64,000 bases of DNA, taken from positions 124,001 through 188,000 of the forward strand of contig CAYOLV010000003.1 of NCBI GenBank assembly GCA_964404895.1, given 5' to 3'. Under the pieces are notes generated by a model, which saw only the letters and a program-made list of their open reading frames with translations, was not told where the DNA came from and ran no database searches. Numbering within the stretch: the stretch's first letter is position 1; every line of letters begins with the position of its first letter. Of the stretch, positions 53,024-62,442 are shown piece by piece. The position numbers were made by a program, and so were the translations under genes. The stretch comes from JBGSUZ01 sp964404895 (GTDB lineage Bacteria > Bacillota > Clostridia > Peptostreptococcales > Acidaminobacteraceae).

Positions 53024-53074
53024 AAATAAAAAGCCGCCCCTCATCAAACACTTATTGCTTGAAGAGAGACAGCT
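53024..53074 (-). terminator. Minus-strand terminator without an annotated upstream gene
   Basis: On the minus strand AGCUGUCUCUC pairs with GAGGGGCGGCU (11 bp, several G-U), with an inner CAAGC/GUUUG stem, then UUUUUAUU. The G-U pairs break in the other orientation, so the direction is clear. Only the small ORF at 53087-53224 lies upstream of it. Confidence 0.65.
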
Positions 53075-53086
53075 CATTTATTTGTT

Positions 53087-53224
53087 TTAAATTACATTGC
53101 TATTCCAATAGTAGTTGGTCGGTTTTTCCACATTAGGCCCTCTGAACGATAAATACATAATCAACTCTATCGTTAAAAAAGTTGGAAATACAGTCTGCAA
53201 ATGAACTCCAAAATATGGTATCAT
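53087..53224 (-). CDS. Possible small ORF (45 codons)
   Basis: A short reading frame MIPYFGVHLQTVFPTFLTIE... ending NYYWNSNVI, with a hydrophobic N-terminal half. It is placed just before a minus-strand terminator. No ribosome binding site precedes the ATG, and the frame overlaps the promoter area of the plus-strand gene at 53256. It may be a real small membrane peptide, the tail of a decayed gene or chance; the downstream terminator is the main support. Confidence 0.3.
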   Translation of the reverse strand: MIPYFGVHLQTVFPTFLTIELIMYLSFRGPNVEKPTNYYWNSNVI

Positions 53225-53255
53225 ATATAAAATTAATTATAAGGAAGGTAAGACA

Positions 53256-54371
53256 ATGGAATTGAGGAAAAGACGGGCCATTACTGGAATTGTTCTCATA
53301 ACACTTATATGTGCTTCATGGATTTTTACAGCTCTATTCAATCGCTATGCGCTAGGGATGGACGCTTTCAAAGAAAGTGCCGGTCAAGCTTACAAAGATT
53401 TTGGCAATGAAATCGATCTGCTCAATGAACAATTGCAGTTACTTGAAAATAAGGACTCTAAGGCAACGGTTGATCACTCAAGGGATTATATCAACTCGTA
53501 TGTTTTACAGGCATTACATAGCAGTCGGTATAATTTAGAGAAAATAGATAAACGCTACACTCTTGGAAATGTAGAATTCTTTTACATAGACATCACACCT
53601 CGCCTAGGTCGAATTATGGCCGACGGACAAATCAGCGAAGCTGAACATCGCTTTATAAAAGACTTAAGCACTTTCACAAAGGAAGTAGCAAGAATACATA
53701 AGCTACATTTGGAAAGCGTGGATTATCGAGGCGAGAAAGATTACTTTAGAAAAGAAAAAATTTTTAACAAGCAAATTTCATGGGTTTACAATAAATTCTT
53801 TTTTGATACAGACTTACTCTACGATTCTGAAACCTACAAGTTTATGAGAGATTTTGAAGGGGACTATTCAGATTTTGACTATGAGTCTGCCGAGAAAGCC
53901 TGTATGGTAATTTACGACAAGCTCATTGCAGGAGAGCCCCTTAAGTACAACAATAAAAATGAAGTTCATAAACAAAATTTAATTTTTAAAACAAAGCCTT
54001 TAACAGACGACATCCTTAGTCTTGGTGACTTAACACAAACGACGCCCACTTATGAGCTAAGGCTTGATAAGTATAACAACAGACTAATGATTGAGTTAGA
54101 TACGGGCTACAGAAATACAGAAACAAACGACACCACTCTCATGAACAAAAAGGCTGAACAGCTTGCTAAAACCATTTATAAGGATGCTAAGCGCCTCAGT
54201 GCGGATTACAGCCCAGGGCCCAACAAGAGTCGCAAAACCGTATCCTCTGGATACTTCATCTACCTTGTGAACCCAAAGGGTAAAACCGATGAAGACCGCA
54301 ATATGAACATTCAATTGATGACTGATGGAGAAATTGTTTACATCAGTATGCCTTTGGTTTTGAACGATTAG
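53256..54371 (+). CDS. Membrane-anchored protein of unknown family
   Basis: A 371-residue protein with one N-terminal helix (ITGIVLITLICASWIFTALF, 10-29) and the rest probably outside. It is charged and helical at first (EIDLLNEQLQLLENKDSK), with an acidic DRY-x-like block (YDSETYKFMRDFEGDYSDFDYESA), and becomes beta-rich at the end. The layout recalls bitopic sporulation or germination proteins such as YpeB, but no motif was matched. AAGGAAGG precedes the ATG and TGGTATCAT (53216-53224) may be an extended -10. It is a single gene with a terminator at 54412. Confidence 0.72.
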   Translation: MELRKRRAITGIVLITLICASWIFTALFNRYALGMDAFKESAGQAYKDFGNEIDLLNEQLQLLENKDSKATVDHSRDYINSYVLQALHSSRYNLEKIDKRYTLGNVEFFYIDITPRLGRIMADGQISEAEHRFIKDLSTFTKEVARIHKLHLESVDYRGEKDYFRKEKIFNKQISWVYNKFFFDTDLLYDSETYKFMRDFEGDYSDFDYESAEKACMVIYDKLIAGEPLKYNNKNEVHKQNLIFKTKPLTDDILSLGDLTQTTPTYELRLDKYNNRLMIELDTGYRNTETNDTTLMNKKAEQLAKTIYKDAKRLSADYSPGPNKSRKTVSSGYFIYLVNPKGKTDEDRNMNIQLMTDGEIVYISMPLVLND

Positions 54372-54411
54372 AAATCTATTGAAATTAGAAAAATCATTAA
54401 CAGCCGCATAT

Positions 54412-54453
54412 AAAAATCCCTAGAAAGTATAACACTCACTAGGGATTTTTTAT
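54412..54453. terminator. Bidirectional terminator
   Basis: AAATCCCTAG pairs with CTAGGGATTT around a 16-base loop, with A and T tracts on its sides. It lies between the gene at 53256 (+) and the chemoreceptor at 54486 (-). Confidence 0.85.
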
Positions 54454-54485
54454 GCAGCGATTCATAACCACTTCAGTTAGTTAAG

Positions 54486-56501
54486 CTATTTCGATACCTT
54501 AAAGGCCGCAACTTGTTGAAGCAACTCCATTGACAAGGTGGAAAGATGCTCTGCCGCACTGGCAATCTCTTCCGAAATAGCATTTTGTTCTTCTGTGCTA
54601 GCGCTGACTTCTTCAGCACTGGCTGAGGACTCTTGAGCTACATTGGAAATGACGTGAATTGAGCGGGTTACTTCTTCTGTTTGCTGTTTAGTCTCAGTGA
54701 TCATACTCACCACCGCCTTCATGCTATTTGTGGTTTGCTCAATGGCATCAATAATATGAGAGAAGGCAGACTGAGTCTCTTCAATAACCGCAACACCTTT
54801 GGAAATGGATTCACTCTCATTCTGGATGGCTTTTTCAGCGTATCCAATCTCAGACTGAATCATTTGAATCAACTTCCCAATATTGTCTGCAGAAGCCATA
54901 GACTCGCTGGCAAGCTTTCTGATTTCCTCTGCAACTACTGCAAAACCTCGACCTTGCTCTCCAGCTCTTGCCGCTTCAATGGCAGCATTGAGCGCCAGTA
55001 GGTTTGTCTGATCCGCTATAGAAGAGATTGCCGCTGAAATTTGACCAATTTGCTCAGACTGATTACTGAGGGTTTGAACAATTTCATAGGTTTTATTTGA
55101 ACTGACTTGTATTTCATTCATTTGATTCATGGTGCTGTTCATGTGATCTTGGCTGTCTTTAGCCGTTTCCATCACCTTTTGAGCGTCGTTTGACATAGAG
55201 TAAGTTTCTTTAGTTGTAGCCTCCATCAACACTTGCATATCGCTTACGGTCTCATTTGTCTTGGCCACGTATTCTGACTGTTCCTGAAGACCTGCTGTGA
55301 TTTCCTGAATAGCTGCGGTGACTTCACCTGCCGCTTTGCCGCCCTCTGAGGCTGAGGCAGACATTTCTTCACTGGTGCTGCTCATAATCTCTGAGGCGTT
55401 GAGAATGCCGCTAATAACCCCGTTAAAACTCCCTAACATGTGATTAACCGACAATCCCATTGCATCAATCTCGTCGCCGTTATTTAAAGTTCTTCCCGAG
55501 ACGCGAACCGTCAAGTCCCCTGCTTCGGCTTGGACTAAGACCGCCTGCATTCTTTTTATTTTAGTGCTAATAACCCTTGCTAAAATATAAGATGCAACGC
55601 CGCCGAGCGCCATGAAAATCAAACCAAACATCAGTATACTATTTCCCATCTCCTTTACAGAAGCCAAATATTCATTTTGATCCGCATTGAGGGAAATACT
55701 GTATACATCAAAAGGTTTGTACATATTCAATTTCGTAACGCCTTTATATGTATAAATCAACTTGCCCGATTTACCCGTAATCATATCTGCTTTGGCAACC
55801 GTTAACTCAGGAATATTAAACTCTTCAATGTTTTTACCCACATAATCTGTTTTGGGATGCGTAACTATAACGCCCTTTTTGTCTATCAAGTAAGCATAAC
55901 CATTCTTACCTTCTTTGACTGCCAATATTTTATTTGCGATGGGTTCCATTTTTACTGCTGCAGAAAGAACCCCTATAAATTTCCCACTCTTGTTCTTAAT
56001 GGGATAAGCAAATACTCTCACCTGTTTGCCCGTTCCTTTAGACAACAGTATTTCGCTCCAAACCGCTTGACCGTTTTGAACCGCTTTGAAGTAATCTCTT
56101 TCAGCGATATTAATTCCCACGTAGCTGCCTTTAGTCCCATCTATGATAATATTGCCAGTTGCATCTGCAATAAAGAGGGTTTCTAAGTAATCTTGATTAT
56201 CCGTTAATGAGGATTCCAAGATTGTTGCTACTGCTCCTTTTACCTCAGGCTTATCCGCAAAGTCTTTGACCATGTCCATTTTGCCAACCATGACCAGCTT
56301 TTCACTGATTAAACGCATCTCTTGGTCAAGAGACGCTACCAATGCCTCCAATTTCGCCTCTAATTTCCCTTCAACTTCTGCTGTAATTGCCTTGGAAGAC
56401 TGATAATAACTGATCCCGCCTATGGACAGCACCATTGCTAAGACCAATAAGCAGCTTTGTAGAGTAAGTTTGGCTGCAATTTTCTTTTTGAATATGTTCA
56501 C
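54486..56501 (-). CDS. Transmembrane methyl-accepting chemotaxis protein (dCache_1 type)
   Basis: A 671-residue chemoreceptor. Helix 1 is about 12-33. The double-Cache outer domain has INIAERDYFKAVQNGQAVWSEILLSKGTGKQV and YAYLIDKKGVIVTHPKTDYVGKN, the ligand-pocket and second-domain motifs. Helix 2 is near 281-305, then HAMP and the hairpin IADQTNLLALNAAIEAARAGEQGRGFAVVAEEIRKLASES. The start is a GTG with GGAGG upstream. It has its own long AT-rich 5' spacer. The signal is unknown. Confidence 0.93.
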   Translation of the reverse strand: MNIFKKKIAAKLTLQSCLLVLAMVLSIGGISYYQSSKAITAEVEGKLEAKLEALVASLDQEMRLISEKLVMVGKMDMVKDFADKPEVKGAVATILESSLTDNQDYLETLFIADATGNIIIDGTKGSYVGINIAERDYFKAVQNGQAVWSEILLSKGTGKQVRVFAYPIKNKSGKFIGVLSAAVKMEPIANKILAVKEGKNGYAYLIDKKGVIVTHPKTDYVGKNIEEFNIPELTVAKADMITGKSGKLIYTYKGVTKLNMYKPFDVYSISLNADQNEYLASVKEMGNSILMFGLIFMALGGVASYILARVISTKIKRMQAVLVQAEAGDLTVRVSGRTLNNGDEIDAMGLSVNHMLGSFNGVISGILNASEIMSSTSEEMSASASEGGKAAGEVTAAIQEITAGLQEQSEYVAKTNETVSDMQVLMEATTKETYSMSNDAQKVMETAKDSQDHMNSTMNQMNEIQVSSNKTYEIVQTLSNQSEQIGQISAAISSIADQTNLLALNAAIEAARAGEQGRGFAVVAEEIRKLASESMASADNIGKLIQMIQSEIGYAEKAIQNESESISKGVAVIEETQSAFSHIIDAIEQTTNSMKAVVSMITETKQQTEEVTRSIHVISNVAQESSASAEEVSASTEEQNAISEEIASAAEHLSTLSMELLQQVAAFKVSK

Positions 56502-56639
56502 GAAATTCTTCCTCCAAAGTAAGGGTTAACGTTAGTGTAAACCGTATGATGTATAACAATTCAAAACATTATTCATATAGTGCTTCATCCTGTAAAATTC
56601 TTTAAATATCACCTTCTCAATTAATGAATACTCTTTTGC

Positions 56640-56761
56640 TATTTTTATTTTTTAAACCATGTTATAAATTTATCAAATTTTCTTAAAAAATACTATAAAA
56701 ATACTATGTTTTTTTTTGCAATTTTAAGAATTTTTTTGCTGTTTTTATGAAATCATGAAAT
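56640..56761. other. AT-rich spacer with many T/A tracts
   Basis: The spacer upstream of the chemoreceptor gene contains several A or T tracts of 5-9 bases at roughly helical spacing (for example near 56709, 56730 and 56741), a pattern of intrinsically curved DNA. No ORF is present. The promoter of the chemoreceptor gene is probably near 56560-56640 but was not pinned down. Confidence 0.4.
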
Positions 56762-56811
56762 AAATAAAACCAAAGGTCTATTTTTTTCAAAATATAGCTT
56801 TGGTTTTATTT
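56761..56811 (-). terminator. Terminator of the MacAB-like/two-component operon
   Basis: AAATAAAACCAAAG and CTTTGGTTTTATTT form a 14-bp perfect stem around a 22-base loop. Confidence 0.85.
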
Positions 56812-56846
56812 GAAAGATTCAATTAACCTGCGACTATGTCCCAACC

Positions 56847-57566
56847 TTATAGCGTACTATTCATCCTATAGCCGGCGCCCCAAAGGGTTTCAATGTACGT
56901 GGGCTTTGCAGGATCTACTTCTAGTTTTTCTCGAAGCTTTTTAATGTGAACAGCTACTGTATTAATTTCGCCATAATTGTTAAATCCCCAAATAGTCTCA
57001 AAGAGTTTTTCTTTACTGAACACGATATTCGGATTCTCAGCCAAGAAAACCAATAACTCGAATTCTCGAGGGGTCATACTCACCAGTTCATCACTTTTAT
57101 AAACCCGCATAGACGCTTTTTCAATGCGGATATGACCTATGGTCAAAATATTATCGTCTTTAATTTCCAGTTTAGGTGCATCCTTCTTAACACTTTGGAC
57201 GATGTGCTCAAACCTTGTAATATGAGCCTTAACTCTTGCAACCAGTTCATTGGGACTAAAAGGTTTTGTTATGAAATCATCTGCACCAAGCTCTAGACCT
57301 TTCACTTTGTCAAAGTCCTCAACTCTCGCTGAAACAAAAATGATGGGTACCATATGTCTTTGCCGAATGATTTTGCAAAGTTGAAAACCATCCATTTCAC
57401 CCAGCATAATATCAAGAATAATCAGGTCATAAGGCTGATTCATTGCCATGTCTAAACCCGTGAAGGGATCCGTGGCAATTTCCGCTTCAAAGCCGCTGCG
57501 CTCTAAATAGTCCCTTTCAAGCTCTGCTATATCCAGTTGATCTTCAATAATCAGTACCCGCTTCAT
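56847..57566 (-). CDS. OmpR-type response regulator
   Basis: A 239-residue regulator. The receiver domain (1-120) has Asp52 as phosphate acceptor in LIILDIMLG, with Lys in FITKPFSPNELVARV. The C-terminal winged helix (about 140-239) has MTPREFELLVFLAENPNIVFSKEKLFETIWG and a TVAVHIKKLREKLE recognition helix. ATG 57566 was preferred because AAGGTGA then sits five bases away; the ATG at 57569 is possible. It follows the sensor kinase gene by 23 bases and ends the five-gene operon. It probably controls that operon. Confidence 0.93.
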   Translation of the reverse strand: MKRVLIIEDQLDIAELERDYLERSGFEAEIATDPFTGLDMAMNQPYDLIILDIMLGEMDGFQLCKIIRQRHMVPIIFVSARVEDFDKVKGLELGADDFITKPFSPNELVARVKAHITRFEHIVQSVKKDAPKLEIKDDNILTIGHIRIEKASMRVYKSDELVSMTPREFELLVFLAENPNIVFSKEKLFETIWGFNNYGEINTVAVHIKKLREKLEVDPAKPTYIETLWGAGYRMNSTL

Positions 57567-57589
57567 CATGTCACCTTCTTATCTCAAAA

Positions 57590-58981
57590 TTAAACATCCA
57601 AGGGTTGAACGTTTTCAATTAAAGGAATCCTTATTTCGACACATGTGTAGACCCCCAGTTCGCTGGTCATTCGTATACTTGCGCCGTGTTTGTCCAGTAT
57701 TTGTTTACAGATGGCAAGGCCTAAGCCACTGCCCCCTATTTCAGTATTCCGGCTGCTGTCCGCTCTATAAAACCGTTCAAATACATTGGGCAAATCCTCT
57801 GGGTGGATGCCCTTGCCATTGTCTTTAATGTATATGACGCCTTCATTGCCTTCTTTTTCAAGCCAAATACGAATGGACTTCTCTGGCTTATTGCAATGTT
57901 TAACCCCATTGTCCACGATATTCAATAATACTCTTCTTAATTTAAAGACGTCTACAAGACATACAACGTATTCTAGTTGATGACTGTCCCAATAAACGTC
58001 CACACTCTTATTTTCCAATTCTAATCGAATATCATCCACCAGGTAGTCTAAATATTTCTCCAGTGCAATCGGTTGAAAATCGAAGGTCACTTGATCTACA
58101 TCCAATTTGGAATGGAGCAGTAAATCATCTACCATTTGATCTAAATGAGTCACATTTTTATTCATAATATTCAAATACCGTTCCATCGTTTCAGGACTAC
58201 TGGCCATGCCATCCTGTATGGCGGTAATATAGCCACGAATAGCGGTAATCGGGGTTTTTAAATCGTGTGAAATGTTGGCAATCAGTTCTTTCCGATTAGC
58301 TTCATAAGTCCGAATGGATTTACGCATATCGTCAAAGGCTCTGAAAGTATCTCCTATTTCGTCTTTTCGGCGAGTGTCTATCTCAAAATCATAATTCTTT
58401 TGACCCACGTGCTCTGCCACGGTTTTCAACTGGTTGATGGGTTTTAAAAAATACTTTGCCACAAAAATCACAAACACCATATGGAGGCTTATAAACACAA
58501 GTATCCCAAGGCTGACACGGTCTTCAAAAATGGCTTTAATGTCCTGCCCGCCATCCAGTAAATTTAAAGGTAAAAACTTCAAGTTCACTTGATACAAGTC
58601 ATTTCCAGACCTCAATTGAATATCCTTTTCTTGAAGCTGATCCAAACTTTTCTCTGGCAAGTTCTCTGACCGATCCGCTTCGAAGATTGCCAGATTTCCT
58701 TTTTTAACTTGAAAATATATGACTCGGGTTTGTGTTTCAAAAAAAGCTTTTAAATATTCAGGATTGCCAATACAAGTGGGATCTGCCACTTGGTCAGCCT
58801 GTAACTTTTCAAAAACCGAGGTGTACGCCGCCTGCTTCAATTGATAGTCTATTTGTTGCAAGACTTCCCCTATCTGATCACTGTAGAAATTCGTCATGGC
58901 TCTCAGGGTTCCCAGCATCATGACTATAGGCAGAATGACCAAACCCAGATAGGCTGCAAATAGTTTTTTCTTAATGGACAT
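57590..58981 (-). CDS. Sensor histidine kinase of the efflux operon
   Basis: A 463-residue membrane kinase. Helices are near 10-30 and 155-180, with an outside domain of about 120 residues. HAMP (FLKPINQLKTVAEHVGQKNYDFEI) is followed by the phospho-acceptor box NISHDLKTPITAIRGY (His near 238) and a complete ATPase domain (NIVDNGVKHC, IKDNGKGI, GSGLGLAICKQI). GAGGTG lies five bases upstream of the ATG. It lies between the permease and response-regulator genes, so the pair senses a compound or envelope stress linked to export. Confidence 0.93.
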   Translation of the reverse strand: MSIKKKLFAAYLGLVILPIVMMLGTLRAMTNFYSDQIGEVLQQIDYQLKQAAYTSVFEKLQADQVADPTCIGNPEYLKAFFETQTRVIYFQVKKGNLAIFEADRSENLPEKSLDQLQEKDIQLRSGNDLYQVNLKFLPLNLLDGGQDIKAIFEDRVSLGILVFISLHMVFVIFVAKYFLKPINQLKTVAEHVGQKNYDFEIDTRRKDEIGDTFRAFDDMRKSIRTYEANRKELIANISHDLKTPITAIRGYITAIQDGMASSPETMERYLNIMNKNVTHLDQMVDDLLLHSKLDVDQVTFDFQPIALEKYLDYLVDDIRLELENKSVDVYWDSHQLEYVVCLVDVFKLRRVLLNIVDNGVKHCNKPEKSIRIWLEKEGNEGVIYIKDNGKGIHPEDLPNVFERFYRADSSRNTEIGGSGLGLAICKQILDKHGASIRMTSELGVYTCVEIRIPLIENVQPLDV

Positions 58982-59015
58982 GGCGGCACCTCACTTATTG
59001 GACTGTATTTATTTT

Positions 59016-60218
59016 TTATTCATATCTGAGTGCCTCAATCGGATCTAATTTTGAAGCCTTACTCGCAGGGTATACCCCAAAGATGACACCCATAGCGGTA
59101 GAGAAGCAAGTGGATAACACCACAGAAAACAACGACAGTGTCATATCGATATTAAATAGTATACCAGCTACTTCCGTTAGGACATAACCAAAAGCAACCC
59201 CTATTAAACCGCCAATCAGACAAATAATAACCGCTTCTACTAAAAACTGAAGCATAATGTCTTTTGGTTTTGCACCCAGTGCCTTTCGAATACCAATCTC
59301 CCGCGTTCTTTCCGTCACAGAGACCAGCATAATATTCATGACACCAATCCCCCCGACGACTAAAGAAATCCCTGCTACGGCGCTGACAAAGGTGGTGAGC
59401 AAGCCTAAAGTTTCACTGATGGTGTCTACCATCGCTTCCATGCTGAAATACTCATATTTTTCAGTGCCTTCGTTATGATGGCGTCTCTCTAAATAATTAA
59501 TGACTCGACTGGCATCATAAGACACTTGATCGCTGGTCGCTAAATTGATTTTAATCCCTTGAATGCGGCCTTTTAAATTAAAAACCTGATCCAAGGTGGT
59601 ATAGGGAATATAAACATTTCTGCTCATAGCCCCTAGGGAGCTTTCCTCTTTTTCATATACCCCGACTATGGTATAGGTAACCGTTTGAGGCCCCGAATCT
59701 AACGCCATTGATTTTCCAATACCAGACTGTTGCCCAAATAAGTCCTTCTCAATTTCGGAATCTATGACAATGACTTTTTTTCCACTGAGGAGGTCGGTCT
59801 CATCGATAAATCGACCTGAAACTAGTGTTAAGTCCTCAATGGCCTTTGTGTCTGGATTACTGCCATTGACCACCGTCTTGGTGTCCTCAAGGTCTGCCCT
59901 GACAAAAGCCATTTCACTGCTTATAGGAACCGCTGCCTTAATAATCTCAGGAAAAGCGGTTTTGAGCTGTTCTGCATCCTCAATGGTAATTCTATCCCCT
60001 GGCAGTATGGTTTCATCTGCAGATTCGCTAATGCTGATGTTATTGCCACCTAATGCGCCTAAACTAGAGGAGATGGAATTGGTTGTGCCATCGCCTACGG
60101 AAAGAATGGTCACCACTGAGGAGATCCCTATAATGAGCCCTAACATGGTAAGCAATGACCGTATTTTATTGGAGCGAATGGATTTTACAGCAATCTTAAA
60201 CAGTTCCAACGGCTTCAT
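59016..60218 (-). CDS. MacB/FtsX-type ABC permease
   Basis: A 400-residue permease. It has an N-terminal helix after KIRSLLTMLGLIIGISSVVTILSVGDG, a large extracellular domain (about 45-275) and three C-terminal helices with VVGGIGVMNIMLVSVTERTREIGIRKALGA, the FtsX/MacB hallmark. ATG 60218 has GGAGG seven bases upstream and overlaps the ATPase gene's end by 23 bases; the frame is open back to 60251 without a site. It works with the ATPase and the HlyD-like adaptor as a MacAB-like pump; the substrate is unknown. Confidence 0.92.
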   Translation of the reverse strand: MKPLELFKIAVKSIRSNKIRSLLTMLGLIIGISSVVTILSVGDGTTNSISSSLGALGGNNISISESADETILPGDRITIEDAEQLKTAFPEIIKAAVPISSEMAFVRADLEDTKTVVNGSNPDTKAIEDLTLVSGRFIDETDLLSGKKVIVIDSEIEKDLFGQQSGIGKSMALDSGPQTVTYTIVGVYEKEESSLGAMSRNVYIPYTTLDQVFNLKGRIQGIKINLATSDQVSYDASRVINYLERRHHNEGTEKYEYFSMEAMVDTISETLGLLTTFVSAVAGISLVVGGIGVMNIMLVSVTERTREIGIRKALGAKPKDIMLQFLVEAVIICLIGGLIGVAFGYVLTEVAGILFNIDMTLSLFSVVLSTCFSTAMGVIFGVYPASKASKLDPIEALRYE

Positions 60219-60945
60219 GCTTGTTCCTCCGATCTTGTGCAATGCGTCCATCCTTTACCATAATCACACGGCTCGCCCTTGCCGCCACCTCTTCTTCATG
60301 GGTGACAATGACAATGGTGACCCCCGCCTCGTTCAGTTCGTCAAATAGGTCTAAAATATCCTCCGTGGATTTAGAATCTAAGTTGCCCGTGGGCTCATCT
60401 GCCAATAAAATAGAGGGGTTCAGTACCAAGGCTCTGGCGATGGCAACCCTTTGTTTCTGCCCACCTGATAACTCATTAGGATTATGATGTTTCCGATTTT
60501 CAAGTCCCACTTTTTTAAGAGAGGCCAGCGCCCGCTCGTTTCTTTCCTTAGCAGGGACTGCGTTGTATATCATGGGAAGCGCCACATTGTCTAGGGCACT
60601 TGTCCGAGCCAATAGGTTAAACGACTGAAAAATGAAGCCGATCTTTTGATTGCGTATTTCAGCCAACTCATTTTCGCTTCTTTGACTGACTTCGATGCCG
60701 TCTAAAAAATACTCCCCAGAGGTGGGCGTGTCGAGGCAGCCAATCAGGTTCATCAAGCTTGATTTTCCAGAACCTGAGGGTCCGATAATGGCCACATAGT
60801 CTCCCGCCTTTATATCTAATTGGATGCCATCTACTGCGCAAACCGCTGTATCCCCTGACCCATAGGTCTTTTTAATGTCTTTCAAAGTCATAATTGTTTT
60901 TTTAGGCCCTTGCAAAGGGGCGTTTATGCGTTTATGATTTTCCAT
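60196..60945 (-). CDS. MacB-type ABC ATPase (LolD/FtsE family)
   Basis: A 249-residue ATPase. Walker A is GPSGSGKSSLMN near residue 55, the Q-loop lies in FIFQSFNLLARTSALDNVALPM, the signature is LSGGQKQRVAIARAL, Walker B is ILLADEPTGNLD and the switch His is in IVTHEEEVAARASRVIMVKDGRI. All are intact. AAAGGTGG precedes the ATG, 29 bases after the adaptor gene. It energises the permease at 59016. Confidence 0.95.
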   Translation of the reverse strand: MENHKRINAPLQGPKKTIMTLKDIKKTYGSGDTAVCAVDGIQLDIKAGDYVAIIGPSGSGKSSLMNLIGCLDTPTSGEYFLDGIEVSQRSENELAEIRNQKIGFIFQSFNLLARTSALDNVALPMIYNAVPAKERNERALASLKKVGLENRKHHNPNELSGGQKQRVAIARALVLNPSILLADEPTGNLDSKSTEDILDLFDELNEAGVTIVIVTHEEEVAARASRVIMVKDGRIAQDRRNKHEAVGTV

Positions 60946-60974
60946 TTTTAAACCACCTTTCTTACCGACACCCC

Positions 60975-62216
60975 TTATAGATTATTATTGTCTGCGCCAG
61001 GACCTGCTTGCATTTCCTTTTCCTTAGCAGAAGCCTTTTCGGACGGAATGACTACCACATCTCCAGCCTTCAACTGGTTCGAAATGACTTCAACATAAAG
61101 GTCTGTTTCCAATCCTCTTTGAACCAGAATTTCCTTTTTAGTTTCCCCTTGCATAACCGTTACAACATCTTCACCCTGTTCATTTTTATCTAGGGCTTCA
61201 TAAGGCAGAGAAAGTGCTTTTTCCTTTGCCGCGATGTCCACAATCAAGGACACAGTAAAGTTGGGTTTAATATTGCCGTCCACTTGATCTAAACTGATAA
61301 TGGTGTCTACTAAAACTTCATCATTTTGATTCGTCCCTGTGCTGTCAATGGATTTAACCTTGCCCGTATATACCGCTTCGGTATTGCCCAGCGTTGTCAC
61401 GGCAACCACTTGCCCTATCTTAACTTTGCTGATCTCATATTCAGAAATTTTCGCCTCTACTTCTAGCTTGGACAGGTCAGCAATCTCTGCCACTAAGCTC
61501 CCCCCATTAATAAGGGCGGTGTTGTCCTCGACAAAAGTAATCAGCGTTCCTGTTGCCGTTGCTTTTATTGTGGCATTGGCAATATCCGCTTTTAAATTCT
61601 TAACACTCAGCTGATCCATTTTAATTTTCTCGTTGAGCTTATTTGCCTCGTCTTGAACATTGTTGCTTTTAAGCTTCTCTCCCGATGAAAGCATTTCTGA
61701 GTAAGCCGCTTCCATTTTCGACTTGTATTGATCCAATTCAACGCTGCTGATGGCACCACTGCTTAAAAGCTTCACATTGCTTTCATAGTCACTTTTAGCA
61801 CGGTCATAAGACGCTTTACTCTTGTCATACGCGGCTTGTTCGGTAGCGTTGCCGTTGCGCTTCACATCGTTTAAACTGTCTTGATCTACGCTGAGGGTGT
61901 ACTGGGCTTGCGCCAGTTGCTGCTCTAAGTCGCTGGTATCCAACTGAATCAATACTTGCCCTTCTTTGACCAAATCACCCTTTTCCACAAATTTTGTTTT
62001 GATCACACCACTATTTTGAGTATAGACCTTCGCAGAGTCGCTTAAAGTCACAACACCGTCGATTTTAAGTTGTTGTTTGAGGTCTCTTACCTCTGCAATA
62101 ACTGTTTTGTCTACAACTGTCTTTGATTTGGCTTGAGTTAAATTTGGTAAAGCAATCCCTGCAACGACCACCAACGCTACAGCTATTATTCCAATTTGCT
62201 TCTTAGATATTTTCAT
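60975..62216 (-). CDS. HlyD/MacA-like efflux adaptor protein
   Basis: A 413-residue periplasmic-adaptor-type protein (in a Gram-positive it extends from the outside of the membrane). It has an N-terminal membrane helix (IGIIAVALVVVAGIALPNL), a biotinyl-lipoyl-like hairpin (VEKGDLVKEGQVLIQLDTSDLEQQLAQAQYTL), a long coiled coil (about 110-205), a second lipoyl half (ATIKATATGTLITFVEDN) and a beta-barrel domain to the end. GGGAGG precedes the ATG. It is the first gene of adaptor-ATPase-permease-kinase-regulator. Confidence 0.92.
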   Translation of the reverse strand: MKISKKQIGIIAVALVVVAGIALPNLTQAKSKTVVDKTVIAEVRDLKQQLKIDGVVTLSDSAKVYTQNSGVIKTKFVEKGDLVKEGQVLIQLDTSDLEQQLAQAQYTLSVDQDSLNDVKRNGNATEQAAYDKSKASYDRAKSDYESNVKLLSSGAISSVELDQYKSKMEAAYSEMLSSGEKLKSNNVQDEANKLNEKIKMDQLSVKNLKADIANATIKATATGTLITFVEDNTALINGGSLVAEIADLSKLEVEAKISEYEISKVKIGQVVAVTTLGNTEAVYTGKVKSIDSTGTNQNDEVLVDTIISLDQVDGNIKPNFTVSLIVDIAAKEKALSLPYEALDKNEQGEDVVTVMQGETKKEILVQRGLETDLYVEVISNQLKAGDVVVIPSEKASAKEKEMQAGPGADNNNL

Positions 62217-62281
62217 TTTAGTAATCCTCCCTTTTCTCTTAAATTCATCATATCGGAGAAGTTTAAAATGCCATTAAACGG

Positions 62282-62287
62282 ATTATA
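62282..62287 (-). promoter_or_regulatory. Possible -10 element of the efflux operon
   Basis: TATAAT on the minus strand 66 bases before the adaptor ATG; no good -35 at the usual distance. Confidence 0.35.
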
Positions 62288-62359
62288 AAATTTTCATAAA
62301 CACTTTGGAGGAGGTAGGTTAAAGTCGCATAGGGAATCGCCACAAGAAATTTCCCAACA

Positions 62360-62398
62360 AAAAAAGATTCGGCATATTGACATACACCAAATCTTTTC
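62360..62398 (-). terminator. Terminator of the C45 peptidase gene
   Basis: AAAAGATT pairs with AATCTTTT, with further pairing of TGGTGTATGTC/GCC-like bases in the loop. T-runs on the minus strand complete it. Confidence 0.7.
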
Positions 62399-62442
62399 CA
62401 GCTGCTAAATAGTATCAGATATATGAAGTTTGGGATATCTTA

